Shown here: positions 9,895 through 23,000 of the stretch, in pieces
Position numbering within the stretch: position 1 is the first letter of the stretch
How the letters are laid out: each line of letters opens with the position of its first letter
Origin: Ixodes scapularis
Taxonomy: Eukaryota; Arthropoda; Arachnida; Ixodida; Ixodidae
Direction of reading: 5' to 3'
Assembly: GCF_016920785.2 (NCBI RefSeq)
Contig: NW_024609857.1
Coordinates: 127,589,094-127,653,093 of the forward strand
DNA length: 64,000 bases
Notes under the pieces: model-generated
What the model was told of the DNA's origin: nothing
Database searches by the model: none
What the model saw: only the letters and a program-made list of their open reading frames with translations
Position numbers and translations under genes: made by a program

Positions 9895-12440
9895 GCGTAG
9901 TATGAGTGATAATATGGACTCTAAAAAAACACTCCTTAACCCTTTTTATATAAATGCACAGAGTTTGCGAAATAAATGTGGCGATGTAGGTTTTCACCTG
10001 GATTAACTTTTTTTGTTTATTTAATAGCATTCCTTTTACTGAAAGGTGGCATTCCCAGAACAAGTTGTTGCACAGCTCGAAGGCTATAAATATTCAACTA
10101 AAATTTTATTTTTTATAGTGCTTAACCACAGCTCAAAGGATTTTTCGATAAAGCACGACACAACAATATACACAATTGCAAGAATACACATCAAATTTAT
10201 ACACTTGCGTAAATTCACTGACATGCCCAAAATTAAACTCATACTTAAATTCATGCTTAAATTGAGTTTGAAAACGACAGGTTTTAAAGCGATTGACCAC
10301 TACCCTTGTCGCGGAGGCGGTTGTTGTATTTCCAAAAGAAAATGATTTACCTTGCATTAATGTTAGTTGTATAAAAATGATAAATATATAAGTGGCGAGA
10401 TGCGGAAGTATAATAATAGTTGTGATTTACCGCCAGCCTTTTGGTGCATGAAATGTTTTATAGTTTTTTTTTAATTTATTAAATTATGTTACTTCAGTCA
10501 ACATAAAAATAGCAGTAGTAGGTGATGTTTACATTGATTTATTAACTAAGGAATCTACGAAAGTAGAATTTTTAGAAATCACTCGCACAAATGGTTGTGC
10601 AAATATTAACAGTGTCCCAACACGCATAACGGAATTAACTGAATTTTTAATTGATATCAGCGTAACTAACTTCCAAAACTCCTACGTTTTTTTTTCTGGA
10701 GTACCAATGGCATATCTGAGAGACCATGTAGAGTTATTTTGAATTCCTCCTCCAAACAATTCATGACTCAAGTTTGCATGACGTTTGCATGACGTCGCCA
10801 CTACCAATGATACATTTTACGGGAATATGACACAAGTGCTTTAGAATATATAGATAATCTTGTTTCAACTAAACATGAAATCAGTTTGAAATAACCAAAA
10901 TCCAAATAACTTCTACGACTTATTTATGACAATGTACAAAAATATTGAAATCAAACTTTCCACTTTTTGTATTAAGCTAAAGAATCAAGAAGACTGTACG
11001 ATATACCTAAGCTTTAAAAATTAAGAAAAATACGCGATACGATTTTTTGATTAAATGCAAAGGCACACATTTACTAAATTACTACAAAATATTGAAACAG
11101 TTTAGCGTATTATCAAAACAAGTTTTCTAAAGTATAGACCCAACTATGTGAAGCAACACGAAAAAAAAATATATCATATCAATAAATCAAGCATCTATTC
11201 CAGAAGAGCTCGAACTTGACGGTCATGCATGCTCCCAAGCCTTACTGGTGAACAAACTGAATGAAAACTTTTGATAATCAAATGCCTTTCAGTCATCCGT
11301 CAAGTACAGTGATAATCATTTACCGGTCTAGTAGAATGTTTGGAACTAAGGTCATGACCAAGCACAAGTTTGGTTTTAGAAGAATAAATGAACAGAGTAA
11401 GCCTTGATACATATACCGTTTAAATATTTGCAAACATTGAAAACAGTAGACGCGCAATTGAAAGTTTCGTTGATTTCAGAAAAGCATTTGACTTTATCGA
11501 GCACGAAACCTTAGTGAAAAATATTAGCGTCGCGTGGAATCAGGAACTACGCGCTCAAATAATTCTCAGCTATTTATCTTCAATTTTCTATTGTGAATAA
11601 CTGCATAGATTCAACCCACAACTTTACCCAATATTATGAAGTGTTTCATGCTTGGGCGTTTGCTATTTGTTTTAAACATAAACTACATTGATAGCATACC
11701 TCAAACATAAAATATGATGTTATAGCGGAATAATACAAACGCCTTTGTCTAGCAGGAACCTAGTTTATCTCAACCAAATTTCAAATATTGGCCTCAGTGA
11801 CTGATTTGGGTAATTATGACACAATAAACTTAATTTGAACACTGGAAAAACAAAACATAACTTGAACTGTAAACCAGAAAACAAGCCTGCCTTGTATGAC
11901 ACAAACATATCAAAAACAAAACTTGAGTGCTTTAATGCACATACGTTTCTTGGCGTGCTGTTGAACAACATTTTAGTACGACTTTAGTAGTATTATAGTA
12001 GGAAAAGTTACAAATACACTATTCGCTTGTTTATTAATTCCAGCAGTATCTGATAATGGCATGGGGACAAAATACAAGCACAAATAAGTTGTTTACCCGG
12101 CAATATAAGGCGGTTTGATTTATGGAAAACCATCACAGATATCAGAACTTTTCCATTTTTCAAAAGTAGCAAATAACAACTATTGAGAAAATAATGATCC
12201 TTGGAATAATAGAAAATCATTAATAATAAAATTAGGCAACATAAATCATTTTTTCTAAGATATATTCTAAACACCAGGAAACTAAATTTTAAGATGCGAA
12301 CACAACACAAAAGGTTAACCTCGCACAAACTATGATTTGCAACGACTTGCATAAATCCTTCTCGATGATTACGCAGACACCATATCATAGCTGAATTGGC
12401 TCGAACCATCAGCTAATTTAGGACATTTAAAGAGTAAACG
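9895..12440 (+). mobile_element. LINE E, strongly decayed APE-type LINE
   Basis: Scattered but ordered remnants: FYINAQSLRNKCGDV near 9945 (typical endonuclease start), GDVYIDLL and INSVPTRITELTEFLID near 10520-10660 (endonuclease end), FVDFRKAFDFIEHETLVKN near 11465 (RT), and LNTGKTKHNLN...FNAHTFLGVLLN near 11837-11970 (thumb). No catalytic box survives. It is AT-rich compared with its neighbours, consistent with great age. Confidence 0.6.
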
Positions 12441-13837
12441 TTCAGCAATACTTTAGCAATATATCATGACCTGCAGTTGGTACCTCAACTTGTTGGTCTA
12501 CGCGCGTTATTCAGTATTTGACCGATGGCCCGATGATACTCATAAGTGTTTTGTGGTGTTTCGTTTTTTTTTTTTCAGCTGAAATTTGGAATTATGGGCT
12601 AAAGTATCTTGAGAAGACAATATTGTTTCTTCTGCCCTAACTCTTAAAGCTTTTCCCTTAAATAAAACTAAATTATTTTGCAAGGTTTAAGCAATTCAGT
12701 GACCCAAATTTTACTAGACAGACGGTACTCAAACTATCTGATTTACTAGTGATTATATTTAAGAATGGGCTATAATTAACTCTGTTTTATTTCGAAATGG
12801 TTTGAAAATGCAAACAAAATTATTGCCGTTTTCAAGGTTGCCAAACCTAAGAATTTTGGTTTTGATAGTTTTTAATACAAACGATAGCTTGGCGTTCTTA
12901 TATGCGTGCCACCTCTCTCAAAAGGTGAATACTATTTAAGATAGTAAAACTAATTGACTGATGGAAGGATGCAAAATTGAAAAATTTTGGTTTTGGTCTT
13001 TTGTCAGAGAAACGTAAACTCCTATTATTATGTGTATATGTTGTCCTTTTTGAGCTAACCAACATTTCTGTAATTAAAACCACCTCTATGCTGGAAGTAT
13101 GCAAAATTAAACATTGTGGTTTTGGGCATATGCCTTACAAACGTCATATAATATTAATGTACATGTATGATTTGTTGCACAAGTTAACCAGAATGTAAAA
13201 TATTGAAACTATAAAAGTGGGAGATGTATACATAAAATGTTATCCTTAAAGCGAGGAAAAAAATAAAGCAAGAGAGAGGGAGAGAAGCAGCAAGTGTAAG
13301 CACTTATTTGGAAATAGTGTGACCAACCAACGCGTAGCGCCGGCTCGCGGCACTGCAGAAGAAAACGAAAAAAGTGATAAAGTATAGCAGTTCCAAGAAA
13401 GGCAAAGTAAAAAAACACATACTTTTCGGCTAGCTCGATTATATATTTTGGTACTCAAGCTATCGACATTTGAATATTTAGACTCCAGAGTGAACAAATG
13501 TTGCTCGGTTTCGTGGTAAATGTCTGCATAGGTACGTATAAACAAAATTACGAGAACACATTCAAGCAGCTAAAGGTACTGGAAGTATGAGGTTCCAAAT
13601 AGATTTGTTTAAAATCCAGAACAAAACTGGCCAAGAAAAACTGAGAAAGGGGAAGACGGTGGGCCCGCGCTCGCGCATGTAGTGCGTAGCGCATGCGCCA
13701 TTTTCTAAGTTCTTCGTTTTATTCTGAACAAAACGGACGTCGGGAATAAAACACCTTCGCACTTGGGAAAGCCTGCTCCTGACCCTAAATCTTCCATTCA
13801 ACACTTAACACTTGGAAAAAAAAATGTTTAGGGTGAT
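12441..13837. other. AT-rich upstream flank of the PM20D2-like gene
   Basis: Short frames only. A 5'UTR exon or promoter for the host gene could be here, but I cannot point to one; no TATA or initiator context stands out. Confidence 0.4.
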
Positions 13838-13885
13838 ATGTGGCTTTGTAAAAAACATGCGTCAGTAACGCTTGTCTCTTTTCAG

Positions 13886-14090
13886 ATGTCTGCTTACAGG
13901 GTCGCAGAAGCCGCCATTGATGATAGGACTGAATTGCTCGGTGAGCTTGGACAGTTCATCTGGAAAAATCCTGAGCTTGGGTTTGAAGAGACCAAGGCAC
14001 ACGACTACATCACCACCTACCTTGAATCCGAAGGCTTTCAGGTCACCAGGAACTATATTCTGCCAACGGCATTCCGGGCAGAGTTTGGAG
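13886..14090 (+). CDS. PM20D2: PM20D2-like exon 1, residues 1-68 (split codon 69)
   Basis: Begins with ATG directly after a pyrimidine-rich acceptor (ctcttttcag), so either an upstream 5'UTR or coding exon is spliced here, or transcription starts within this block. An in-frame ATG at 13838 would add 16 residues if the region is unspliced. The acceptor placement favours the ATG at 13886, which aligns near the start of the conserved catalytic domain. It encodes the first helix and strand of the domain, ending ...TAFRAEFG. Donor gtaaac follows 14090; the exon ends in phase 1. Confidence 0.85.
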
Positions 14091-17000
14091 GTAAACTCGA
14101 AACTTTTATGCCATCTTGATTTCTTTTTGCGTGGCTATTAAACTTCAATTTTCGAATAAAATATAAAATATGTGGGTTGATATATTATATACAGCTCTGA
14201 CAGTTGTATCGTGTGGATTTCGTTTAGCAACGCCAGATATATGCCCGCACAATATTCCGCCTCCATCGTACTACATGTTCGACTAGGACGCAATCTTTGA
14301 AGTCGATCGAATGTCTTGTGAATCAAAACTTTTAGATATTTGAGGTCAGTGTTTTTTTTTAATCTTCAGTAACTGAATTGCTTGGTTATCGCAAAGTACG
14401 GCTGTGCACACTCAATGAAAATAATGTGGACAAATTTTTTCCTCGTGCTCTACATTGATTTTCCTGTGCTTCCTCCCAAATCACATCTCAGCGCTTGTGT
14501 AGGGCGTGAGCATACTTAACTTAAGATCTTATTTAAAAACTACAGATACACCAAGCGATGTGCTTTTACCTCAGGTTGTGCGAAATATTAATAATCAAGA
14601 CTAAAGAATAAAGAAAAAATTATTAGGTGTCCAGGTACAACCGTACGGTCTTGGTGCTGGCACACCGAAACTTACACACTACAAATTACCTATAAACTGA
14701 AGGTACAAATACAAAACTACACCGAATATATTGATAATACATACACACATACTATTGCACAGTGAATAAAAACGTAGTTCGAAGTGCTCAGCTTCAATAT
14801 AAGAACACTATTATCTATCACATCTTGACACTAATGAATTTAAGACATATACAACATACTGTGATATCCCGAGTTACCTCCCATCAACGAGTCATCGCCT
14901 ACCCCATGTTTTGCACAAATATCGATTACTTAAAGAACGCCGAGCGATCGCCCACCTCTACAAATACCCCAACGTGGAACCAGCGATCCGCGAGCATTTA
15001 TCCTCCATGAATGTCCAACCACAAACCGTACGGTCGAAGTACATCTGTGACAAAGTTAAACCAAAAACGGAAGTAGGTGAACCACGCACCGTCGACCGGT
15101 CCGTGCTATCAGCGCCATGACGCGGCTGCCGTGGCGGCTCGCTTTCTTATGGCGCGCTTCGCCACAATTAAGCGCTTAGATCGAGCTCTGTTTCCTGATC
15201 TGCTGCTACTCCCTGCAGAAAGCGTGGAAGTGGGTTCCGATTTCGGCATCACTTTTTGTGGACTACGTGCCCAGGTCATTGCCGCCAAATTATTTGCACA
15301 TTGCACGTGAACTAGAACCGACGTTTTTCGGCATTGACTTCACCGCTTTCTTCATTAATGAGTGAACATTAATAACTGAAACAGCTGTGAAATGGAGTGG
15401 GATTCAGCAATACATATCTCTACTAAAGGAAGATATTTTCGAGCGTTTCAGCAGAAATGCCACCTTGAGTTTCAAGAGATGAGCGCGTCCAGATGGTTGT
15501 CCTGGCTCAGGAAGGACTTTCACGGCGGGAAATATCGCGTAGAGGTGGAAGGCCCATGAAAACTGTCCAAAAGGTTATTGCAGCACATCGGGATGACGAT
15601 GGACGCTTGGACGATGCCCCCCACCGTCGCCTTCCTCGCGTAACTACAGCAACAAAGTACCGTCGCATCCTCAAAGCAGCTTTGGACGACCCTTTCCGCG
15701 CCGCCAGGGATATCAGGGACGCACTGGAGCTCGAGATCAGCGACACTACTGTTCTGAGATGCCTCTACGATGCTGGCCTACACAGCCGTGTAGCTTGCCA
15801 GTTGCCGCTGCTGACGGAAAGGCACAAGCAGCTGCGGCTTGACTTCGCTCATTTTCTGGAGAATTGGACTGTGGAGGACTGGACCCACCTCATCTTCAAT
15901 GACGACTCTACGTTCTGCACCCCGTTAGACCAGAGGAGGCGAGTTTGGAGGCCTGGCAACTTCTGGTAAGCTTTATCAGCCCTTGAAGATAATAGACTGT
16001 ATAGATTTATCCTTCCCCCTGGAACGTCCAAGGCCATTAGTGACCAAAATATTTTGAGAAATTATCAATGGTCAACTATAAGCTTCCCGTCCGCCACTAA
16101 AGACTGAAAACTGCGAAAAAATACTAGCCTTAGCTGAGGTAACGATAGCCAAGTTCAGCGGCGGCTAAACGAGACAAAAATGCTTCCAGTCTTTTTCCAG
16201 ATACGACCCTCACTTCATCCAGGAAGTGGCCGCCACTGGCCGTAGGTGCGTGAATGTCTGGGGTGCCATATCCCGCCAAGGACTTGGCCCCATCTTCAGG
16301 ATCGACGGGCGCATGACGTGGGAAGTTTACTCGGACATACTTGACCACGTCTTGATGCTCTTCGTCCTAGATGGGCCCTTTCCGGAAGGTGACCTTTCGT
16401 TTCAACACGACCTGAGTCCCATCCACACCTCCCGTTCCACAAAATACTTCTTGGTGAGCGGGGCATACGGGAGCTGCCTTGGCCCTTTGCTGTTGGCCTG
16501 CACAGCAAAGTGTTAAGCATCGCATAATAGATTAATATTCATGCCCTCTTTGTAATGCGGCTAATATAACATCGTTGGAAGTGCGACGCGGTCGCTGACA
16601 CGTCACACAAATGTAACAATATCGTGTTCTTCTTTTTAAGAAGTGGAAAGTATAACTAACGTGGAAGTTTGGGCTAGTTGGTATTTCATGATTAAAAATT
16701 AAAACAGCGCAAGGACACGGACAAGAACAAGCGTACATTACATGTTTTTATCTTTGTTTGTTTGTCATGACGTTCAGTATATAGTTGATGTTAGCACGAA
16801 TAAACTTTAGTTGTAAGTCAGCGCCTTGTTCATCTACCTTCTTGTTCTTGTCCATGTCCTTGCGCTATTTTAATTTTTAATGATGGAAAGTATAAGTTAC
16901 TTTTTAATTTGTTCCGCAGCCTTCAAATCTGACACATTATCGCGAAAAAAACAAAAACAAAAAAAAACTTTACTAAATGACATTGTCTACCGATAGCATC

Positions 17001-20000
17001 TGGAAGGCTCCTTCCCCAATCCTCGCGTCTTCTACGGGGAGCAGCAGCAGAGCTGAAAACAGCGCTCGGTACAAGCACTTAATCTTAGGGAAGCGTGCGA
17101 CAAGAAAGTAAGTAACTAGAGCAGCCGCGTCATGGCGCTGTTAGCACAGAGCAGTCGACGGTTTGGAGTTCACCTTCATATCGCCAGCGGGTGTATACTT
17201 CACGTTGTTTTGCGCGTATTCTCGCCGATTTTCGCGACCCCAAAACCGGAGTACATTCGTGCGAAAAGAGAATGATGGAGATAGCAGAATACAGCGTTGT
17301 TTGGTTACAATCATGTAAGTTTGTAAGTTGACTTCGCGATCCACTCTAGGTGAAGCCATCGAACGCCCATTATCCTCGAATGTAACCACTGAATGTAAGG
17401 TCAAAAATGCAATAATAGACCCTTTCCGAAATTCAGTGCCATCTGGTGGTTCGTCAAGCAGTTAAGGGTTTGCCATATCAATGGTGGAAATGAACTTGTA
17501 TCGGCACCGTCAGTTTTGCAAGTTAACAGCACGCGAGGAATTGTTCAGTGCGAGTCCTTTCTCGATCACTTTCAACTCGATGGTGACCAAGAGCCTGCAT
17601 TAAGAACAAAGCTCCAACCCATTCAGATGCCTCAAGAAAATTCTACACGCCAAAGTGCTTTAAAGCCGATTGTGTGCTGCCCACAGATTGACTGAAGCTG
17701 AATTATTAGAAATAAACGCTTACGTAGCTCGTGTTTCATTCCTACGTCGCGTCGTACTGACCCCTGAATCTACAGGACTCGCATAATCCCCTTAGGAGCT
17801 TCTTCAACATCTTCCTTTGTCAGTCACTAGAAGGCCGCCGTTGGTATGGCACAGATACCATTCCACAGATGATGATAGTGATCAAAGTGGCCAGACTGAA
17901 TTTCGGGAAGGGTCTATTTGTTCATAACTGGAAGCAACTCCGTGTAGTACGCCTCCACCAAGAGAAGGTTACCGTGATCCCGGTCCTTCTCCTGAAGCGT
18001 CGTGATCGCGGTTGGTAAGGTCGAACGATGTATGGGACAAAGCCAACAGGTCAATAAAACTTTACTGGAAAGCCGCACACAAACGTCAGTGAAGCGTTCC
18101 ATTTCGACCTCCGCGTTATCGCAGCAACGCCAGCAATGCCGCCTCAATCCGCGTTGATGGCACGAAACAAAGTTGCGCAAGACCCTGCTCCTTGTGCAAC
18201 TTTTGGCATTTCTATATTTTTTCTTTCTTTTTTCGTTGATTCCTGAACCAAACAAAAGGAATATCGCGATTTTGGAAGTGAGTTATCACAGAACAAGCGT
18301 TCGGCGCTCTACGCCGATCGGCGGTGTTAATCGCGCGTTTGCAAGCAATGGACTTCGCGATAATAAAACAGTCTGGTGTAGCAAAACAGACTACTGTATG
18401 AAACAATAAATATATTCGAGTTTTGAGTTCTTTCTATCTCCTGTACAGCTGCGCTAGATACGTACATAAAAATGGGTGTTTGTTCAGGCTTTTTGTAAAC
18501 TTTTTGTGCTTACCTACCGAGAAATGGCCCACCACAATTTATTTCATTTCATTTCATGTATTTCACCGTAAAGGCCCAGTTAAGGCATTACATAAGGGGG
18601 GCAGTTTATTAACATGAAACAACAGAAAAACGCACTAATGGAGAATAATATAAAGAAAGAAAAAACAAGTTTAGTAAAAGTTATGCAAAATTTAAAACAG
18701 CAAAATGCACACTCACATAAGATGGATTTGAAGGGCACTTACGATCGCAGTAGAGTCTTTAATGGTAACTATAGATGATGGCAACTGGTTCTATTCGGAA
18801 ATGGCGAGAGGAAGAAAGGATTCATTAAAAGCATTGGTCTTACCGAAAATTCGTTTGATAGCACAGTAGTTATTGCGGCGAGATGATATTCTTTCTGGCC
18901 GGGGGGGGGGGGGGGGGGGGGGGGGGCAGCTGTGAGTCTTTGATATCTGAGCAGTGATAATAAATTTTGTGAAGGAGGCAGAGTCGGGAGAGTTTCCTTC
19001 GGCAGTGCAAAGGGGTTAGAACGAGTTTATTTTTGAACGTAGAAACACTGGTGGACCGATCGTATGCTGATAAGATGAAACGAGTCGCCCGGTCTTACGC
19101 TGCTTCTAAAGTATCGACACGGTATGATTGATGGGGGTTCCAAATCGATGCTGCATATTCTAGTTTGGTCTAATGTACGTTTCATAAGTTATTTGTTGAA
19201 CGTTTAGAGGGGCCTCTCGTAAGTTTCGTCTGATGAATCCAAGAGTGTTCGATGTTTCTGCAGAAATGGTTTCAATGTGGGTTGTCCAAGAAAGGTTAGT
19301 AGTTAATCTGGTGCCCAGATATTTGTACATGGAAACGGGTTCGATAACTTCGTGGTCTACTGTATACTGATATGCTAACAGGAAGTGCTTTCTGGTGAAT
19401 TGGATTATTTTGCACTTGGATTTATTGAGCGACATCAACCATTTTCTGCACCAGTGCCCAATTTTCTCTAGATCATTTTGAAGTTGGAAGTGTCTGTTGC
19501 TGATGAAATCTTGTTATATAGGACACAATCATCTGCAAAAGGCCGAATGTTTGAAAACATAATACACGGAAAAACGTTAATGAAGATTTAAAAAAGCAGG
19601 GGGGCCAAGGACGGAAACTTGTCGAACCCTTGATGTAACGCTTGTTAGTCTTGATTCATGATCGTGAGTGACTGTGTATTGAACGCGAGATGCGAGAAAA
19701 TGATTAATCCAAAAAAGTACTAAGGGGTCTAATTGCAGTTATGATAGCTTGGAGAGAAGACGTTGGTGAGGAATACGATCAAACGCTTTTGAGAATTCCA
19801 GAAGAGTGACGTTGGTTTGTGTGCAATTCGTGAACAAAATCGCACAGCCGAGTCTCACAAGAGAAACCCCTGCGGAAGCCATGCTGATGTATGAAGAGAA
19901 AATTGCTTGAAGACAAGTGAGTCATGATGTGTGAATACAAGATGTGCTCTAGAAGTTTAGACGATATTGTCACGAATGACAATGTGAAACAAAAATGACT

Positions 20001-23000
20001 GGGGATACTGAAACGATTATTGGAGCGAACTTGTGCCTAAAAATAAAAGAAAAAGGGAACAGAGGAAAGCAGAGCGTCGCGGGCGTCGAAGTCGGCGTGA
20101 CAGCAGAGTCGAACGCTGGGGCGAGAACTAACTGCGGCTCGCCACGCGGAGCCCCTTATGTACTCGCGTGGGCTTTTGGAATAATCGGTGTAGAAGGTTC
20201 GGCGTGTAGAACATTCTGACCTCGAACAAGCAACACAGTTCTCGAATTTACCAGAACATTACGTTAGAGTCAACAGAAATGCGTCCCCGCGGCCAGGAAT
20301 CGAACCCTGGCTTTCTGCGTGGAAGGCATACGCGAGAACTGTTAGGCCACGAGCGCGCTGCCGGCTTGGTCAGCTGCTCTCGCGGCAATATGAAGGTTAA
20401 AGAGATAGGACGATAGTTAAAGGCTAAAGACCGAATTCCCTGTTTGAAGATTGGGACAATCTTACCAATCTTCCAATCAAAAGGTAGGCAGCTTTTGGAG
20501 AGTGACTGGTTGAAGATGAGATTAAGAAAGTTGCTGGATATAGCAGCAGTATTTTTTTAGAAATTTTGCATTGATATTGTCGGGGCCTGCTGAGGACGAA
20601 AGTTTTAAGTTTTTCAATGAGTTTAATTATTCCGGTTGTGTTAACAGTGGCCGGTGACATGAGATCATAACATTCTTCATGTAGGGTTGGAATATTTAAT
20701 GGGTGTTTATTTGTAAATATTGAAGAAAAGTAGACATTTAACACTTCGGGACAGTCACTCTTTCTGACTGGTTCTTCCTTGAGGTCGGTGAGATTTGTGG
20801 CCTTGGAATTGCTATTTGGTGACATAAGCTTCCAAAATTTTGTCGGATTATTGCGCAAAATTGTGGGAAAATCTTGAAAAAAAAATGCTGTTTTCGGAGC
20901 TCAAAGGCTTTTCGTGTTGTGTCTGAGAGCAGCGTAGTAAGAGTCCCAAGCACATGATAGGTTAGTTTGCTTAGCTTTGGTGAAGAGTCGTTTTTTCTTG
21001 TTACATAATGACCTTAATGTTTTATTATACCATGGGTTAGATGAGTCGGTGCGAATTTGTATAGTGGGCACATATTTTTGCACCAAGTTAAGAACTTTAT
21101 TTTTGAGAATATTCCAATTTTCTTCGATAGTTCTTAGCGAAAACTCGGATTGGAAGGTGCCATAATAAATTGCTAATTCGTTATTTATTTCTTCATAGTT
21201 GGTTTTGTTGTAGTCGTGAATAGTTTTGAAAATTGGACTCTTCACAAAAGCAGGTAATGAAAGAATAACGTGCAGCCTTTTGTGGTCACTTAAACCTACA
21301 CAGAGTTGGAGAAAATATACGAGGTCAGAAGATGTAGTTAATATGAGATCGAGAATGTTAGACGAGCGTGTGGGCTCGTTTATAACCTGCGTCAAGTGAC
21401 GCGTGAGGCACATATTAAGAAAATCTGCAGATGCGCGAGACCCTTCGGATGACAAGCTTCCCCAGTCAATCTGGGAGAAATTCATATCACCAAACTGTAA
21501 AAAAATCTGCCTTGGGAAAGCCAGTTTTAATATCAACCAAAATGGAGGGCAGCTTGGCAGAAAACAGGTCATCACAGTCAGGTGGTCTGTAGCAAGCAGC
21601 AAGAATAATCTTGTTTGAAGGGGTAGAGACAAATACTGCGGAAATTTCGATGCTACTATCTATGATTTCGACATCAAAGCAGGGAATGTTCTTTTTTTGT
21701 GGCGATAAGCACAGCACCCCCTCTTCGCGCATTTCTATTATGACGAAAAATATTCCATTGGGCATGACAGGTAAAAATCTCGTTATCGTCTATACCGGGA
21801 TTAAGCCATGTTTCCGTTAAGATAACAGTATCTCATGAACTGTCCTCTATGATACCGTGAAGTTCGTGGCGTTTCGGGATGACGCTTCGCATGTTAGTGA
21901 ATAGGACTGAATGGGTCTTGTTTTTGTCGTGATATTCGAGTCGACAAGAAGTAAAAGACCCGTTTCGTATTGTTTGCTACGAATTCGGTTCGAGGGAATA
22001 AAGCTCGTCTACAGATTCAGATTCTTCGTTAAAAAAAGTAGCGTTTGTTACCAACAATCAATTTGTCGCAGCGTATATAGAAGGAAACGTTTAAGGCTCT
22101 CCCACAATCAAAGAGTCTGTCTCGAGCCAGCCGTACCGAAGCGGAGAAGTCCTCTCGGATAGCACAAACTGTACCTTTCAACTTTACTCCACAGGCCAAT
22201 ACGCTTTTCTTGTCCTTGAAACGAAAAAAATTGACAATAATTGGTCTGTTTTTGCCCGCTTGAAGTCTACCAAGTCGATGCGACCGTTCAATATTTGTCA
22301 GATTCAAGAAAATTCCAATTTTTCGGAACAGAAGGCAACGACCTTTTCTTTTGATTGACTCCAGATTTCGGAGGGGGAACCAGGACAGCCAAAGGACAAC
22401 AGGTTAGACCGTCGAAGTCTATTTTGCTGGTTTGCACACTGTTTACGAACACCAGCCAACTGAATAGACATACTGTTTGAAGAGGTGGGACTAGATAACG
22501 ACGTGTGAGGCAGTCAACTCCGTCTCGACGGCGGTTAATCTTGCGGAGAGTTGGCCCACTGATGCATACGTGATTTTTTGTTCACTTTCAAGGGCACTGA
22601 TTTTGGCCAGCATGCTACTTTGCGATGCCTCAATCCGTTGAACAACGGCTAGAATGTTTGATATCTGCTGGCTGTCGGTGAAGGGGCCCGGATTCGATTC
22701 AACGTCGTCCGACACTTCTAAAAGCGGTTGCGAGAAACATGAAACGTTGTAAAATATAAAACCACGGTAGCACAGCCACCTCAAGCAAGAGCGCACTTCG
22801 TCGTTCGGGCACGACATCGCTAACAAACCGAGATCGCTACTGCGAAAGCACCGAACATTGGTGAAGTAACGAACTTCAATAAACAGACGGGCTTGCGTCA
22901 TTGCATGAACGGCGGTGACGTGCCCCAACTGGCTCGACGACGGACGGCGCTTTTGTAGACATCCCTCGAGGCGCCTTCCAGGTGGCCAGGTCAAGTACGC

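Larger units (their letters stand above)
19140..21250 (-). pseudogene. LINE B reverse transcriptase, interrupted by a solo LTR
   Basis: The linker and fingers (20424-21250) run into IVSKLLEHILYS. The LTR insertion splits this at the ATAT target; removing it joins the frame. FLFIHQHGFRRGFSCETRL follows, then a decayed region, PFADDCVLYNKIS with the catalytic FADD intact at 19528-19539, and the thumb with MYKYLGTRLTTNLSW (19160-19438). Confidence 0.85.

Noticed and set aside
20424..21632. A host gene on the minus strand (243-codon frame)
   Set aside because: Content is the LINE B endonuclease end and RT linker (SDH box, charged linker), continuous with the rest of that LINE.
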